Shown here: in pieces, positions 33,228 through 40,276 of the stretch
Numbering within the stretch: position 1 is the first letter of the stretch
Layout of the letters: every line of letters begins with the position of its first letter
From: Archangium lipolyticum
GTDB lineage: Bacteria > Myxococcota > Myxococcia > Myxococcales > Myxococcaceae
Direction of reading: 5' to 3'
DNA length: 64,000 nucleotides
Assembly (NCBI RefSeq): GCF_024623785.1
Contig: NZ_JANKBZ010000013.1
Span: 186,001 to 250,000 of the forward strand
The notes under the pieces: model-generated
Databases searched by the model: none
What the model saw: only the letters and a program-made list of their open reading frames with translations
Told to the model about the DNA's origin: nothing
Program-made: the position numbers and the translations under genes

Positions 33228-34634
33228 CTAACGATTCACGCGCGGCAGCCGGGTGCCGATGAAGTCCGCGACATTGAAGGCGTGAGGATGCCCGCGATTG
33301 GCCAGCACGATCACCTCGTACCCCGATTGGGGATAGATGGCGAAGTCGGCGTTCACGCCCGGTGCGCTGCCTCCGTGGCCGTACCATGCTTCACCGTTGC
33401 GAACCGCCACGCGCAGGCCGAGCGACCACTGCGCATTCCCTGCCTGGACGTTGGCGGTCGTGAGCATGGCGAGGTGCCTGGCGTCGAGCAGCCGGGCTTC
33501 CCTCAACGCGGTGCCGAAGCGATGCAGATCGTCAATCGTCGAGTAGCCACCACCGGCGGGCAGACCGACGTAGAACGGCAGCGGCTTGAGCCCCGTCCGC
33601 GCGGCGCCGGTATAGGGCAACGCCGTGTTACCGGCGGACGCCAGGGGTGAGGTCGACGACATGCCCGCGGTGCGGAAGACATTCCGCTCCAGATAGACAT
33701 CCCATGCCAGACCCGACACCTGCTCGACGATCGCGCCGAGCAGGATGAAGCCGAAGTTGCTGTAGCCCCAGCGCAAGCCGGGTGGAAATGCGGCCTGCCG
33801 TGTCCCGAACAGCCGGATGAAGTCGGACGGAGTATGGAGCTCCGCGGCATGCGCATCGTAATCGGCACCGAAGAAATCCCCCGTGCCGCCGGTGTGCGTC
33901 AGGAGGTGCTGCACCGTCACCTGCCGCGCGAGCGCCGTGTCTGGATGGGCGGGCAGGAGCGACGCAACCGTGTCGGTCAGGCGAAGTCGGCCGTTCTGTA
34001 CGAGCTGCAGGACGGCAACGGCCGTGAACATCTTGCCCATCGAGCCGATGCAGAAGCGTGTGGCAGGCGTCGCGGCGAGTCCTTTCTCGACATCCCGCGA
34101 GCAGTAAGCCTCCCGAAGCAGAACGACCCCATCTTTCGCGACCAGCACCGCACCGGAGAAGCGATTGGCGGCCGCCTCCACTCGCAGCTTCTGACGAAGC
34201 TGGGTCAACGCTTCGTGCTCGCCGAGCCGGCGAATGGCGAAGTCGTCGGGCGGAGGCGCACCGAGGAAGGAGAGATCGTCGATGCGTCCATCGCCGATGG
34301 AAAGTACGACCTTGGAGAAGCGCTCCCAGTTGCGATCTCGGACCCAGGCTGTGACCTGCCCCGGCGCTGTCTGCTCTCGACGCAACAGGGTGAAGCCACC
34401 CGTCGCCTCGCGGAGCCCGAGGTCGTCGTCCAGATACGGGACCAGGGTGGGAATGTGCGCCTTCACGAAGTCCGGATAGGTCGACGCACGCGCATCGTTG
34501 AACGCGGCGAGCCACCTCTCCAGCCAGTCTCCGGGCGCGGCAACCGGTACGGCCGATTGCACCGGATGCTCGGACCGCGGAACGCAGGCGAGCATCAGCG
34601 AGGCGGCCATGAGCTCGCGTCTCGACCACCTCAT
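33228..34634 (-). CDS. Serine hydrolase of the class C beta-lactamase/esterase family
   Basis: 468 residues. The start ATG (34634) overlaps the MarR stop (ATGA). A short export or lipoprotein-type signal (LMAASLMLAC, Cys17) is followed by a 130-residue N-terminal region and then the beta-lactamase fold. The SxxK motif is S198-M-G-K201 (FCIGSMGK), the YxN motif is YSNFGF, and the third box is HGGSAPG instead of KTG, as in esterases and D-aminopeptidase relatives. It is therefore probably an esterase or peptidase and not an antibiotic-destroying enzyme. The coupled MarR gene suggests induction by a small molecule. Confidence 0.85.
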   Translation of the reverse strand: MRWSRRELMAASLMLACVPRSEHPVQSAVPVAAPGDWLERWLAAFNDARASTYPDFVKAHIPTLVPYLDDDLGLREATGGFTLLRREQTAPGQVTAWVRDRNWERFSKVVLSIGDGRIDDLSFLGAPPPDDFAIRRLGEHEALTQLRQKLRVEAAANRFSGAVLVAKDGVVLLREAYCSRDVEKGLAATPATRFCIGSMGKMFTAVAVLQLVQNGRLRLTDTVASLLPAHPDTALARQVTVQHLLTHTGGTGDFFGADYDAHAAELHTPSDFIRLFGTRQAAFPPGLRWGYSNFGFILLGAIVEQVSGLAWDVYLERNVFRTAGMSSTSPLASAGNTALPYTGAARTGLKPLPFYVGLPAGGGYSTIDDLHRFGTALREARLLDARHLAMLTTANVQAGNAQWSLGLRVAVRNGEAWYGHGGSAPGVNADFAIYPQSGYEVIVLANRGHPHAFNVADFIGTRLPRVNR

Positions 34635-35119
34635 CGCCTGCCTCTGGCATCGTAAGCAGCGGTGATTCGCTCGAAGAGGGACTGCCGCTCCAATGCCGCC
34701 TCCAATCGAGCGAGGGCATCGCCGAGGCCACCTGCCTCCACGTCGAGCGCGAGGGAGGCTTGCTCGAATGCAGCCCACAAGGGCGCGAGTCGGGCCGCGA
34801 GGGCTTTGCCCCTGGGGCTCAAGGACAAGAGGCGCCGACGGGCGTCCGAGGCGTCGGGCTCCTGGCGGATGAGGCCGGCCTTCTCCAGTGAAACACGCGT
34901 CTGGCTGACGGAGACATGGGTGATGCCCAGCGCCTCCGCCAGGGCGCCGACGCTCATGGGCCCGTTCAGCGCAAGCTGGTTCAGCACGCCGAACCAGCGC
35001 TGCTCGAACTCCACACCCTGGGCCGCATAGGCGCGTGCCGCGTCATTGTCGAGCCGCTCGGAAAGCCGGCGCAGACGTGCACCGAGCGCCGCGCCCGCTT
35101 TCGTTCGTACGTAATCCAT
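34631..35119 (-). CDS. MarR-family transcriptional regulator
   Basis: 162 residues from the ATG at 35119 (GAGGGG nine bases upstream); a TTG nine bases earlier is less likely. Winged helix MSVGALAEALGITHVSVSQTRVSLEKAGLIRQEPDASDARRRLLSLSPRG is the MarR recognition and wing pattern. Its stop overlaps the hydrolase start by ATGA, so the two genes are one operon. A GTAGG/CCTAC inverted repeat in the upstream region fits autorepression. Confidence 0.9.
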   Translation of the reverse strand: MDYVRTKAGAALGARLRRLSERLDNDAARAYAAQGVEFEQRWFGVLNQLALNGPMSVGALAEALGITHVSVSQTRVSLEKAGLIRQEPDASDARRRLLSLSPRGKALAARLAPLWAAFEQASLALDVEAGGLGDALARLEAALERQSLFERITAAYDARGRR

Positions 35120-35140
35120 GATCGCCAACCCCTCTCATGC

Positions 35141-35152
35141 GTAGGTGCCTAC
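35141..35152. promoter_or_regulatory. Candidate MarR operator
   Basis: GTAGG-TG-CCTAC is a perfect 5-2-5 inverted repeat 22 bp before the MarR start, in an AT-richer stretch that includes TTATGT on the minus strand, a possible -10 box. Confidence 0.5.
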
Positions 35153-35214
35153 ATAACATGTGGAGAGAGCCGGTCAATGGGCGCGCCGCGTTCACGAAGA
35201 AGGTGTCCGGGGAG

Positions 35215-35460
35215 CGACCTCGACGTGCGGACGAGAGCTCGGGCTCGACCACTACGAGGGCCGCCGCTTTCCGGGCTGGCACCACCACGTCTCCGTCGCC
35301 CTTTGCTGCTACGCGTTCATCATCGCCGAACGCGTGCGGCATTTTTCCCCCTCGACCCGAGGGACGTCACAAGCTCAGCCGCAGCCGCTCCCGGCCTGAG
35401 CGCCATTTCCATGACAGCTTCATCACCGCCCGGCTCGCCATCCGGGCCCTGACGCAATAG
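35215..35460 (+). mobile_element. IS701/IS4-type transposase remnant (C-terminal end only)
   Basis: One frame encodes GRELGLDHYEGRRFPGWHHHVSVA-like sequence, the C-terminal hallmark of IS701-type transposases (LGLDHFEGRS.GWHHH). After a stop at 35397-35399 the homology continues in another frame as RPERHFHDSFITARLAIRAL. So the fragment has lost the front of the gene and carries at least one frameshift. No terminal inverted repeats are visible. The rest of 35120-35497 holds only the MarR operator region. Confidence 0.75.
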
Positions 35461-35497
35461 TGCTAAGGTGTCTTCGCCAATCAGGGCGAGGGACTCC

Positions 35498-36247
35498 ATG
35501 TTTCGACTCACCGTGCTCGCCGCTTGCCTGTGCGCAAGCGCGAGCCTCGCGGCCGAACCGGTGCGGCTTGCGCTGCCCGGACTCACCGGCATCCAGGTTT
35601 CACCCGAAGTTTCTGACTTTTACTCGGAGCACCTGGCGCAGCAGCTGAACTTCCAGGGCATGAGGGGGCCTGCGCCAGAGGTGCCCGCGCCGCAATCGCC
35701 TGTGCCATCGTTACCCGCCCGCCGCTGGGACGTGCCGCTGGCCCACACCGCGGGGCTGGTGGTGGGGATGCGCGCCTCGCTCTCTCTTCTCTGGCCGCGC
35801 CACTATGACCCGAGCCGGCTGCGCGAGGGGTTCTCGCACCTGCGCGAGGCCTACACCCGGCCGCCCGAGTTCCACCGGGACTTGCCGCTGCTCGAGTCGG
35901 ATGGGGACCCGTGGCTACTCAACGCCGTGGGCCATGGCCTCTTCGGCAGCGAGATTTACAGCCGTGCCCGCCACTGTGGTCAGTCTCCGGCGGCGGCCTT
36001 CCTGGCCACCTTCCTGGCCTCCACGGCGTGGGAGTACACGCTGGAGGCCTTCCACCAGCGCCCCAGCGCGGTGGATTTGGTCTGGACGCCGCTGGCCGGG
36101 GCCCTGCTGGGCGAGGGGCGCTACCGCCTGCACCGGGCGCTGGTGCAGGGCGGCGGGCAGAGCCCGGGCGCTGCGCGCAAGGTGCTCTTCTTCGTGGTGG
36201 ACCCGCTGGGCGAGGCGGAGCGGCGGCTGCTGGGCGCGGGCTGCTGA
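35498..36247 (+). CDS. DUF3943 protein with a foreign-looking N-terminus
   Basis: 249 residues from the ATG at 35498 with GAGGG upstream. A signal peptide (VLAACLCASASLAAE) is followed by VRLALPGLTGIQVSPEVSDFYSEH, which I recognise from the start of TolB-like myxobacterial proteins. From about residue 90 the protein becomes DUF3943: PWLLNAVGHGLFGSEIYSRAR, FLATFLASTAWEYTLEAF and PSAVDLVWTPLAGALLGEGRY. The join may be an old recombination product, as transposon remnants flank it. It is probably an envelope protein of unknown function. Confidence 0.7.
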   Translation: MFRLTVLAACLCASASLAAEPVRLALPGLTGIQVSPEVSDFYSEHLAQQLNFQGMRGPAPEVPAPQSPVPSLPARRWDVPLAHTAGLVVGMRASLSLLWPRHYDPSRLREGFSHLREAYTRPPEFHRDLPLLESDGDPWLLNAVGHGLFGSEIYSRARHCGQSPAAAFLATFLASTAWEYTLEAFHQRPSAVDLVWTPLAGALLGEGRYRLHRALVQGGGQSPGAARKVLFFVVDPLGEAERRLLGAGC

Positions 36248-36248
36248 C

Positions 36249-36422
36249 TCAGCGCGTCCGCGCCAGACGTTGCCAGCGCGCGTGGAGGGCCAGGTAGCGC
36301 TCCTGGTCGCGGGCGCGCACCCACCAGCCGAGCGCCGCCGCGTCGTGGCCTGCGAGCAACTCGTTCGGGACGCCGCAGGCTGGGAAGGGGCCAACGCAGT
36401 AGACACTCCCTCGACCCGTCAC
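36249..36422 (-). pseudogene. C-terminal gene fragment, about 57 codons
   Basis: A minus-strand frame reads GSVYCVGPFPACGVPNELLAGHDAAALGWWVRARDQ and ends HARWQRLARTR, one base after the convergent DUF3943 stop. It looks like the natural end of a longer protein (Trp/Arg-rich amphipathic helix, normal stop) but has no proper beginning; a GTG at 36420-36422 lacks a ribosome site. I take it as the tail of a gene lost by deletion. Family not recognised. Confidence 0.35.
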
Positions 36423-36526
36423 TGCTGATTTTGCCCGAAATCAGGAATGAAGAGGTTTTGCCTGAGTTCATTTGTATCCTGTCACTTCCCGTGTTATCTC
36501 ATACCTCCCCAACACGGAGGATTGGC

Positions 36527-37009
36527 GTGAATCGAATGCTGGCTGGAGCTTTGGTCGCTGTCTTCTTTGCCCTTCCCGCGGAGGCCTCGGGCGGCCGAGG
36601 CATGACGTGGATCAAGAGGAGTCACTTCGCCTCGAATGGTGCGGACTGGGTGGGCTGCGACAATGGCATCTTTTGCAATGCCTACTCTGGAGATACGTCC
36701 TGCACCGCGTCGCTGCCGATCCTCTGTATCAAGCAGGACTTCTCGCCCGCGCCCAATGGCCTGCCGCCGGACTGGTACACCGGGTGGGCGTCCGGGCACA
36801 TCACGACGACTCCCCCTGTCCAGGGAATCACCCTGACGAGCGCGGCCGTCGCCGATCAGATCTGCGCCGCCAACTTCGGAAGCGGCTGGCGGATGGCCCA
36901 GTTCCACGACGGCGGCGGGTGGAACTTCTATGCGTACGGCAACGTGCGCGATGACATGCGCTTCTGGGTCCGCATCAGCGATCAGCCCGCGAACTGCTGG
37001 AATCCGTAG
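36527..37009 (+). CDS. Small secreted protein of unknown function
   Basis: 160 residues from a GTG with GGAGG seven bases upstream, which decides the start. A signal peptide (LAGALVAVFFALPAEAS) is followed by a Cys-rich mature part (CDNGIFCNAY, CTASLPILC) and a C-terminal motif FGSGWRMAQFHDGGGWNFYAYGNV...FWVRISDQPANCW. This pattern suggests a disulfide-bonded secreted domain; I have seen similar sequences only as hypothetical proteins. The upstream region (GTTATCTC) may hold the promoter. Confidence 0.72.
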   Translation: MNRMLAGALVAVFFALPAEASGGRGMTWIKRSHFASNGADWVGCDNGIFCNAYSGDTSCTASLPILCIKQDFSPAPNGLPPDWYTGWASGHITTTPPVQGITLTSAAVADQICAANFGSGWRMAQFHDGGGWNFYAYGNVRDDMRFWVRISDQPANCWNP

Positions 37010-37021
37010 TCCATCTCCATC

Positions 37022-37186
37022 CTGGAAATCCACCCCAAGCTCCGCTCTGTCTTCTGTGCATTGCTGTCTGGCTCGATGCTGTCCGCCTGTGGCGGTATGC
37101 CCGAAGAGGTGGGGCTGACTCCAGCCGGGGAGACCCTGGGCATCCAGGAAGCGGCCCTGGATTGCGCCGGAGCCAGCTGCCGCTGA
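37022..37186 (+). pseudogene. Small lipoprotein gene with lost start codon
   Basis: In frame with, and directly after, the preceding gene's stop is a sequence encoding KLRSVFCALLSGSMLSACGG, a perfect lipoprotein signal, followed by MPEEVGLTPAGETLGIQEAAL and a stop after ASCR. This matches the start of small myxobacterial lipoproteins, but where the ATG should be there is CTG, with no ribosome site, and the mature part is very short. It seems to be a start-less, truncated remnant; use of CTG as a start cannot be excluded. Confidence 0.45.
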
Positions 37187-37188
37187 CA

Positions 37189-37797
37189 CGCGCGCCGCGC
37201 TGGTTCTACCGGCTGGCTTGGAGGGGGATGCGGTGGTTCTACAACCCGCTCGTCCTGCCCCTGCTGAACGAGCGGCGCCTCGCGCTGGGGCTCGTGCCGG
37301 TGAAGGACTCCGTGACGCACCTCTTCCCGGCGGAGCACGCGCTGGTGGCGGCGGACCCGGAGCTCTTCCCGCTTCCCCCCGACATCTCCTCGCCGCAGCT
37401 CGGGGCCTTCTGCCTGGCGGACGAGCGCCCGCTGCCGCCGGAGCTGGAGCGCTTCCTGGCGGCGGGCGAGCCCCTGGTCTACATCGGCTTCGGCAGCATG
37501 CCGGACTCGGACCCGGAGCGGACCACGCGCCTCATCGCCGAGGCGGTGCGGCGCGTGGGGTGCCGGGTGGTGCTCTCCTCGGGGTGGGCGGAGCTGGGAG
37601 CCACGGACCTGGGCCCGGACTTCCTTGCCGTGGGCCCGCTGTCCCATTGGCGGCTCTTCCCGCGTCTGGCGGCGGCCTTCCACCACGCAGGCGCGGGGAC
37701 GACGGCCGCGGCGGCGCGCGCGGGCGTGCCGCGAGGCGGCGGCCCGGGTGGGCGAGCGCATCCGCCAGCGCGACGCCCTGGAGGCGGCCATCTAGCA
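37189..37797 (+). pseudogene. UGT/MGT-type glycosyltransferase, N-terminally truncated and internally deleted
   Basis: The frame gives PRWFYRLAWRGMRWFYNPL, then a donor-domain start (EPLVYIGFGSMPDSDPERTT) and HHAGAGTTAAAARAGVP, the GT1 nucleotide-sugar site. The acceptor-binding N-terminal half is missing. Right after RAGVP about 40 expected residues are absent and the true C-terminus, EAAARVGERIRQRDALEAAI and stop (37795-37797), continues in another frame. So two deletions inactivated the gene. The left end joins the lipoprotein remnant, which suggests a recombination scar. Confidence 0.75.
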
Positions 37798-37874
37798 CAT
37801 CACCACCGGAAGGAGCCCCTCGGCGCAGCAGGGCGGGAGTCCTCCCTCCGGGGTGTTCCGCCGTGCGGCGGGCG

Positions 37875-38525
37875 CTACATCGTCGGCATGAAGATCTTCA
37901 ACCCGCTGCGGCCACCGGCGCCCAGCGTGTTGCGCTCGATGAAGTCGCTCACGGACGAGCGGCCGTCGCCGGTGGTGATGGCGGTGTGGCCGTAGATGCT
38001 GCCCAGGCGCGAGGAGGTCTTCTCCCAGGTGAGGACGAGGCCCGGAATCTTCAGCGCCTGCTCGAGTGACATGTTGACCTGCTTGAACTTGTCGCGCGGC
38101 AGGTTGTTGTCGATCTGGTTGCCGTTGCCCCAGACCTTGAAGCCGAAGGCGTTCTGGATGGCCTTGCTCACGCCGGTGGCGCACAGGCCCTGGCTGTTGT
38201 ATCCGCCCATGCTCAGCGCGGCCGCGCGGCCGGCGCTCGCCAACTTGCGCATCGCGGCGGTCGCCTGGCCCGGACCCGCGGTGCCACGGCTCTCCTCGAC
38301 CTGATTGCCGCCCTTCGTACCGCTGCTGCGACCGGGACGCTTCGTTCCCTTGGACGGCTCGAAGCTGTCGCTCTGGCTGTGGCCGGGGATGCGCAGGGTC
38401 TTGCCCGCGTAGATGAGGTTCGGGTTGGCGATCTTGTTGAGCTTCGCCAGCGTCGAGACGCTGGTGTTGAAACGGGAGGCAAGAGCCGAGAGGGTGTCGC
38501 CCTTGCGGATGAGGTAGGTGGACAT
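37875..38525 (-). CDS. LysM protein with Cys/His hydrolase-like C-terminal domain
   Basis: 216 residues, no signal peptide. One LysM domain at 3-48 (YLIRKGDTLSALASRFNTSVSTLAKLNKI, LIYAGKTLRIPG) binds glycan chains. A basic linker (50-105) leads to a domain with C115 (GLCATGVSKAI) and H180 (IYGHTAITTGDG), the order and spacing of CHAP or NlpC/P60-type amidases. The lack of a secretion signal suggests export by another route (lysis or a contact system), as for predatory or toxin-like hydrolases. The upstream 130 bases are followed by an IS3 remnant. Confidence 0.72.
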   Translation of the reverse strand: MSTYLIRKGDTLSALASRFNTSVSTLAKLNKIANPNLIYAGKTLRIPGHSQSDSFEPSKGTKRPGRSSGTKGGNQVEESRGTAGPGQATAAMRKLASAGRAAALSMGGYNSQGLCATGVSKAIQNAFGFKVWGNGNQIDNNLPRDKFKQVNMSLEQALKIPGLVLTWEKTSSRLGSIYGHTAITTGDGRSSVSDFIERNTLGAGGRSGLKIFMPTM

Positions 38526-38660
38526 GCGGAATCTCCTTGAACGATTGTCGCGGCGGCCGTCGCGAAGTTGCGTCCGGATTTTCCAGGCTCTTGGATTTTG
38601 CTCGGGGCTGGAGGGGAGCGCTCCAGGAGTGGGCTTGCCCCGGTTACGTGGACAGTAGGG

Positions 38661-38780
38661 TTATGCTGCCAACTTCGGCGGTAAGGCCGCAAGCTCAAAG
38701 TCCACTGGGCTGACGTAGCCCAGCGACGAGTGCCGCCTTTGGCGATTGTAGAAGACCTCGATGTACTCGAAGAGAGCAGA
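38661..38780 (-). mobile_element. IS3-family transposase (OrfB) C-terminal remnant
   Basis: The minus strand encodes [20 protein letters not shown], then [18 protein letters not shown] and a stop. This is the conserved end of IS3-type OrfB (integrase core, helix after the DDE Glu). Homology stops near 38780 and no terminal repeats are visible, so it is a decayed fragment. Confidence 0.85.
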
Positions 38781-39086
38781 AGAGGTTCGTAGGGTTTCCC
38801 GCTGTCCGCTCGTCTGCCCTGCCGAGAGGCAGGGGCCTCATTCCCGAGGAGAAACGGGCCCTTGGCGGAGTGCGCACTTCGTGGGGGGCCCGCTCGAGGC
38901 GGAGTGGGGGAGGGGGGCGGAGCGTCCCCGCAATCCTTGCGGACACCGGGGTCGCCGCGCGCAAGCTTCGCGAGCAGGGCATCCCAGGACTTGTTCCAAC
39001 TGGACTGGGCGCCTGCCCGTCACATCCAGCACACAGCCGCTCCTTCCGGGTGAAAAGAACCCACGAACCAAGGAAGGAGGTCTACC
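38781..39086. other. Intergenic stretch without a recognisable gene
   Basis: 306 bases between the IS3 remnant and the 68-aa gene. GC-rich, with open frames on both strands that look like composition noise. No repeat or hairpin is seen; a promoter for the 68-aa gene may lie near its end (GTGAAAAGAACC). Confidence 0.4.
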
Positions 39087-39293
39087 GTGAGCACGCTGGT
39101 TCCAAAGCCATGCAAGGATTTGCAGAACACGCTCATCGGGCTGGAGTCGGAGCGGGATGGCTTGCAGGAGATGTTACAAGGCGCCGCCACCACCTCGAAA
39201 GGAGGTCTGGTCGCACAGATCAGAAAGCTCAACAAACAGATCGAGAAGACCCAGAAGGCGTTGAACGCTTGTCTCGAGAAGCACCGGCCTTGA
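39087..39293 (+). CDS. Small coiled-coil protein, 68 residues
   Basis: It starts at a GTG with a near-perfect ribosome site (AAGGAGG, about seven bases upstream), which supports translation. The protein is alpha-helical: LQNTLIGLESERDGLQEMLQG and LVAQIRKLNKQIEKTQKAL have heptad spacing, so two short coiled-coil segments joined by a Gly/Thr loop are likely. No signal peptide. It has one Cys near each end (C9, C63). Function unknown; possibly an adaptor or a regulator of a larger coiled-coil partner. Confidence 0.7.
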   Translation: MSTLVPKPCKDLQNTLIGLESERDGLQEMLQGAATTSKGGLVAQIRKLNKQIEKTQKALNACLEKHRP

Positions 39294-39357
39294 TGAGGAT
39301 TCCGGGTCGTCGTGACCCATCCCTCCGGGCTCCTTTGAAATCAGAAGCTCTTTCGCT

Positions 39358-40053
39358 ATGGTCCGCTCGATGCGACAGACCGCCCTGGAGGCTGCGAAGG
39401 TGCTGCGCAGCTCACTCGTGCGCAACGGGCCCTCGCCTGCGACCTTCAGGGCGGCGCTGACCGGGATTCGCGCGGAGGACCGCGATGCCTGGCTGGACCT
39501 CCTGTGGGACATCGACGAGCTGCCCGAGGACGATCCCCTCCTCCCGCGCGGGTGCGTGCCGTACTTGCCTTGTCCCGTGGCAACGGTGCTCGAAGCCGTG
39601 CAGCAAGCCGCGGTGACGAGCGACGACGTTTTCGTGGACGTCGGATCTGGACTGGGACGGGCCGTCGTGCTGACGCACCTGCTCACGGGAGCCGGGTGCA
39701 TCGGCCTCGAGCTCCAGCCTGGACTGGTGCAGGCCGCACGCGGACGCGCGGCGTGGCTGAACCTGAGTCGCGTGCGCTTTGTCGAGGGCGACGCCGTGGA
39801 CCTGATCCGCTTCATCACCATCGGCACTGTTTTCTTCCTGTACTGTCCTTTCGGCCAAGACCGGCTCCAGCGCGTCCTCGACGACCTGGAACACACCGCG
39901 CGTACTCGGCCGATCCGGGTCTGTTGCGTCGGCCTCCCGCCCCTGGACCGCCCTTGGCTCGCTCCGGTCCCATCCACATCCGTGGACCTGGTCGTGTACC
40001 GGAGCACCCTGCACCAGGACCGACCCTCACCAACCCCCATCAAACTCCCATGA
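39358..40053 (+). CDS. Class I SAM-dependent methyltransferase-like protein
   Basis: 231 residues (another ATG is four codons inside). The SAM-binding motif I is VFVDVGSGLGRAV (91-103), followed by motif II-like GLELQPGLVQAARGRA and a motif III region FVEGDAVDLI, then FFLYCPFG at strand 4. This pattern resembles the DOT1-like/small-molecule methyltransferase fold. N-terminal 70 residues are helical and may bind the substrate, which is unknown. The gene stands alone. Confidence 0.8.
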   Translation: MVRSMRQTALEAAKVLRSSLVRNGPSPATFRAALTGIRAEDRDAWLDLLWDIDELPEDDPLLPRGCVPYLPCPVATVLEAVQQAAVTSDDVFVDVGSGLGRAVVLTHLLTGAGCIGLELQPGLVQAARGRAAWLNLSRVRFVEGDAVDLIRFITIGTVFFLYCPFGQDRLQRVLDDLEHTARTRPIRVCCVGLPPLDRPWLAPVPSTSVDLVVYRSTLHQDRPSPTPIKLP

Positions 40054-40221
40054 CCGGGTATCGGCTCGCCCCATCGGCCCCGGTTGACTTCGATTGAGCC
40101 GGGTTCGTGCTGCTTTCGACTCGCAGCGTGGCGGGTGAGAGATGACCCACGTGCGAAGGTCGAAGCGGTTCGCGACTATTCCTGGTATTTTAGGATCTGG
40201 AAATGTCGGGGTTATCTGTTA

Positions 40222-40236
40222 CAACAGTTACTGTTG
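40222..40236. promoter_or_regulatory. Inverted repeat upstream of the protease gene
   Basis: CAACAG-TTA-CTGTTG is a perfect 6-3-6 inverted repeat 41 bp before the protease ATG, inside an AT-rich run (40180-40260) that likely carries the promoter. Candidate operator; no regulator gene is adjacent. Confidence 0.45.
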
Positions 40237-40276
40237 CACTTACAACTTCCTCGATGATGGGAGATCGGGAACCCTG

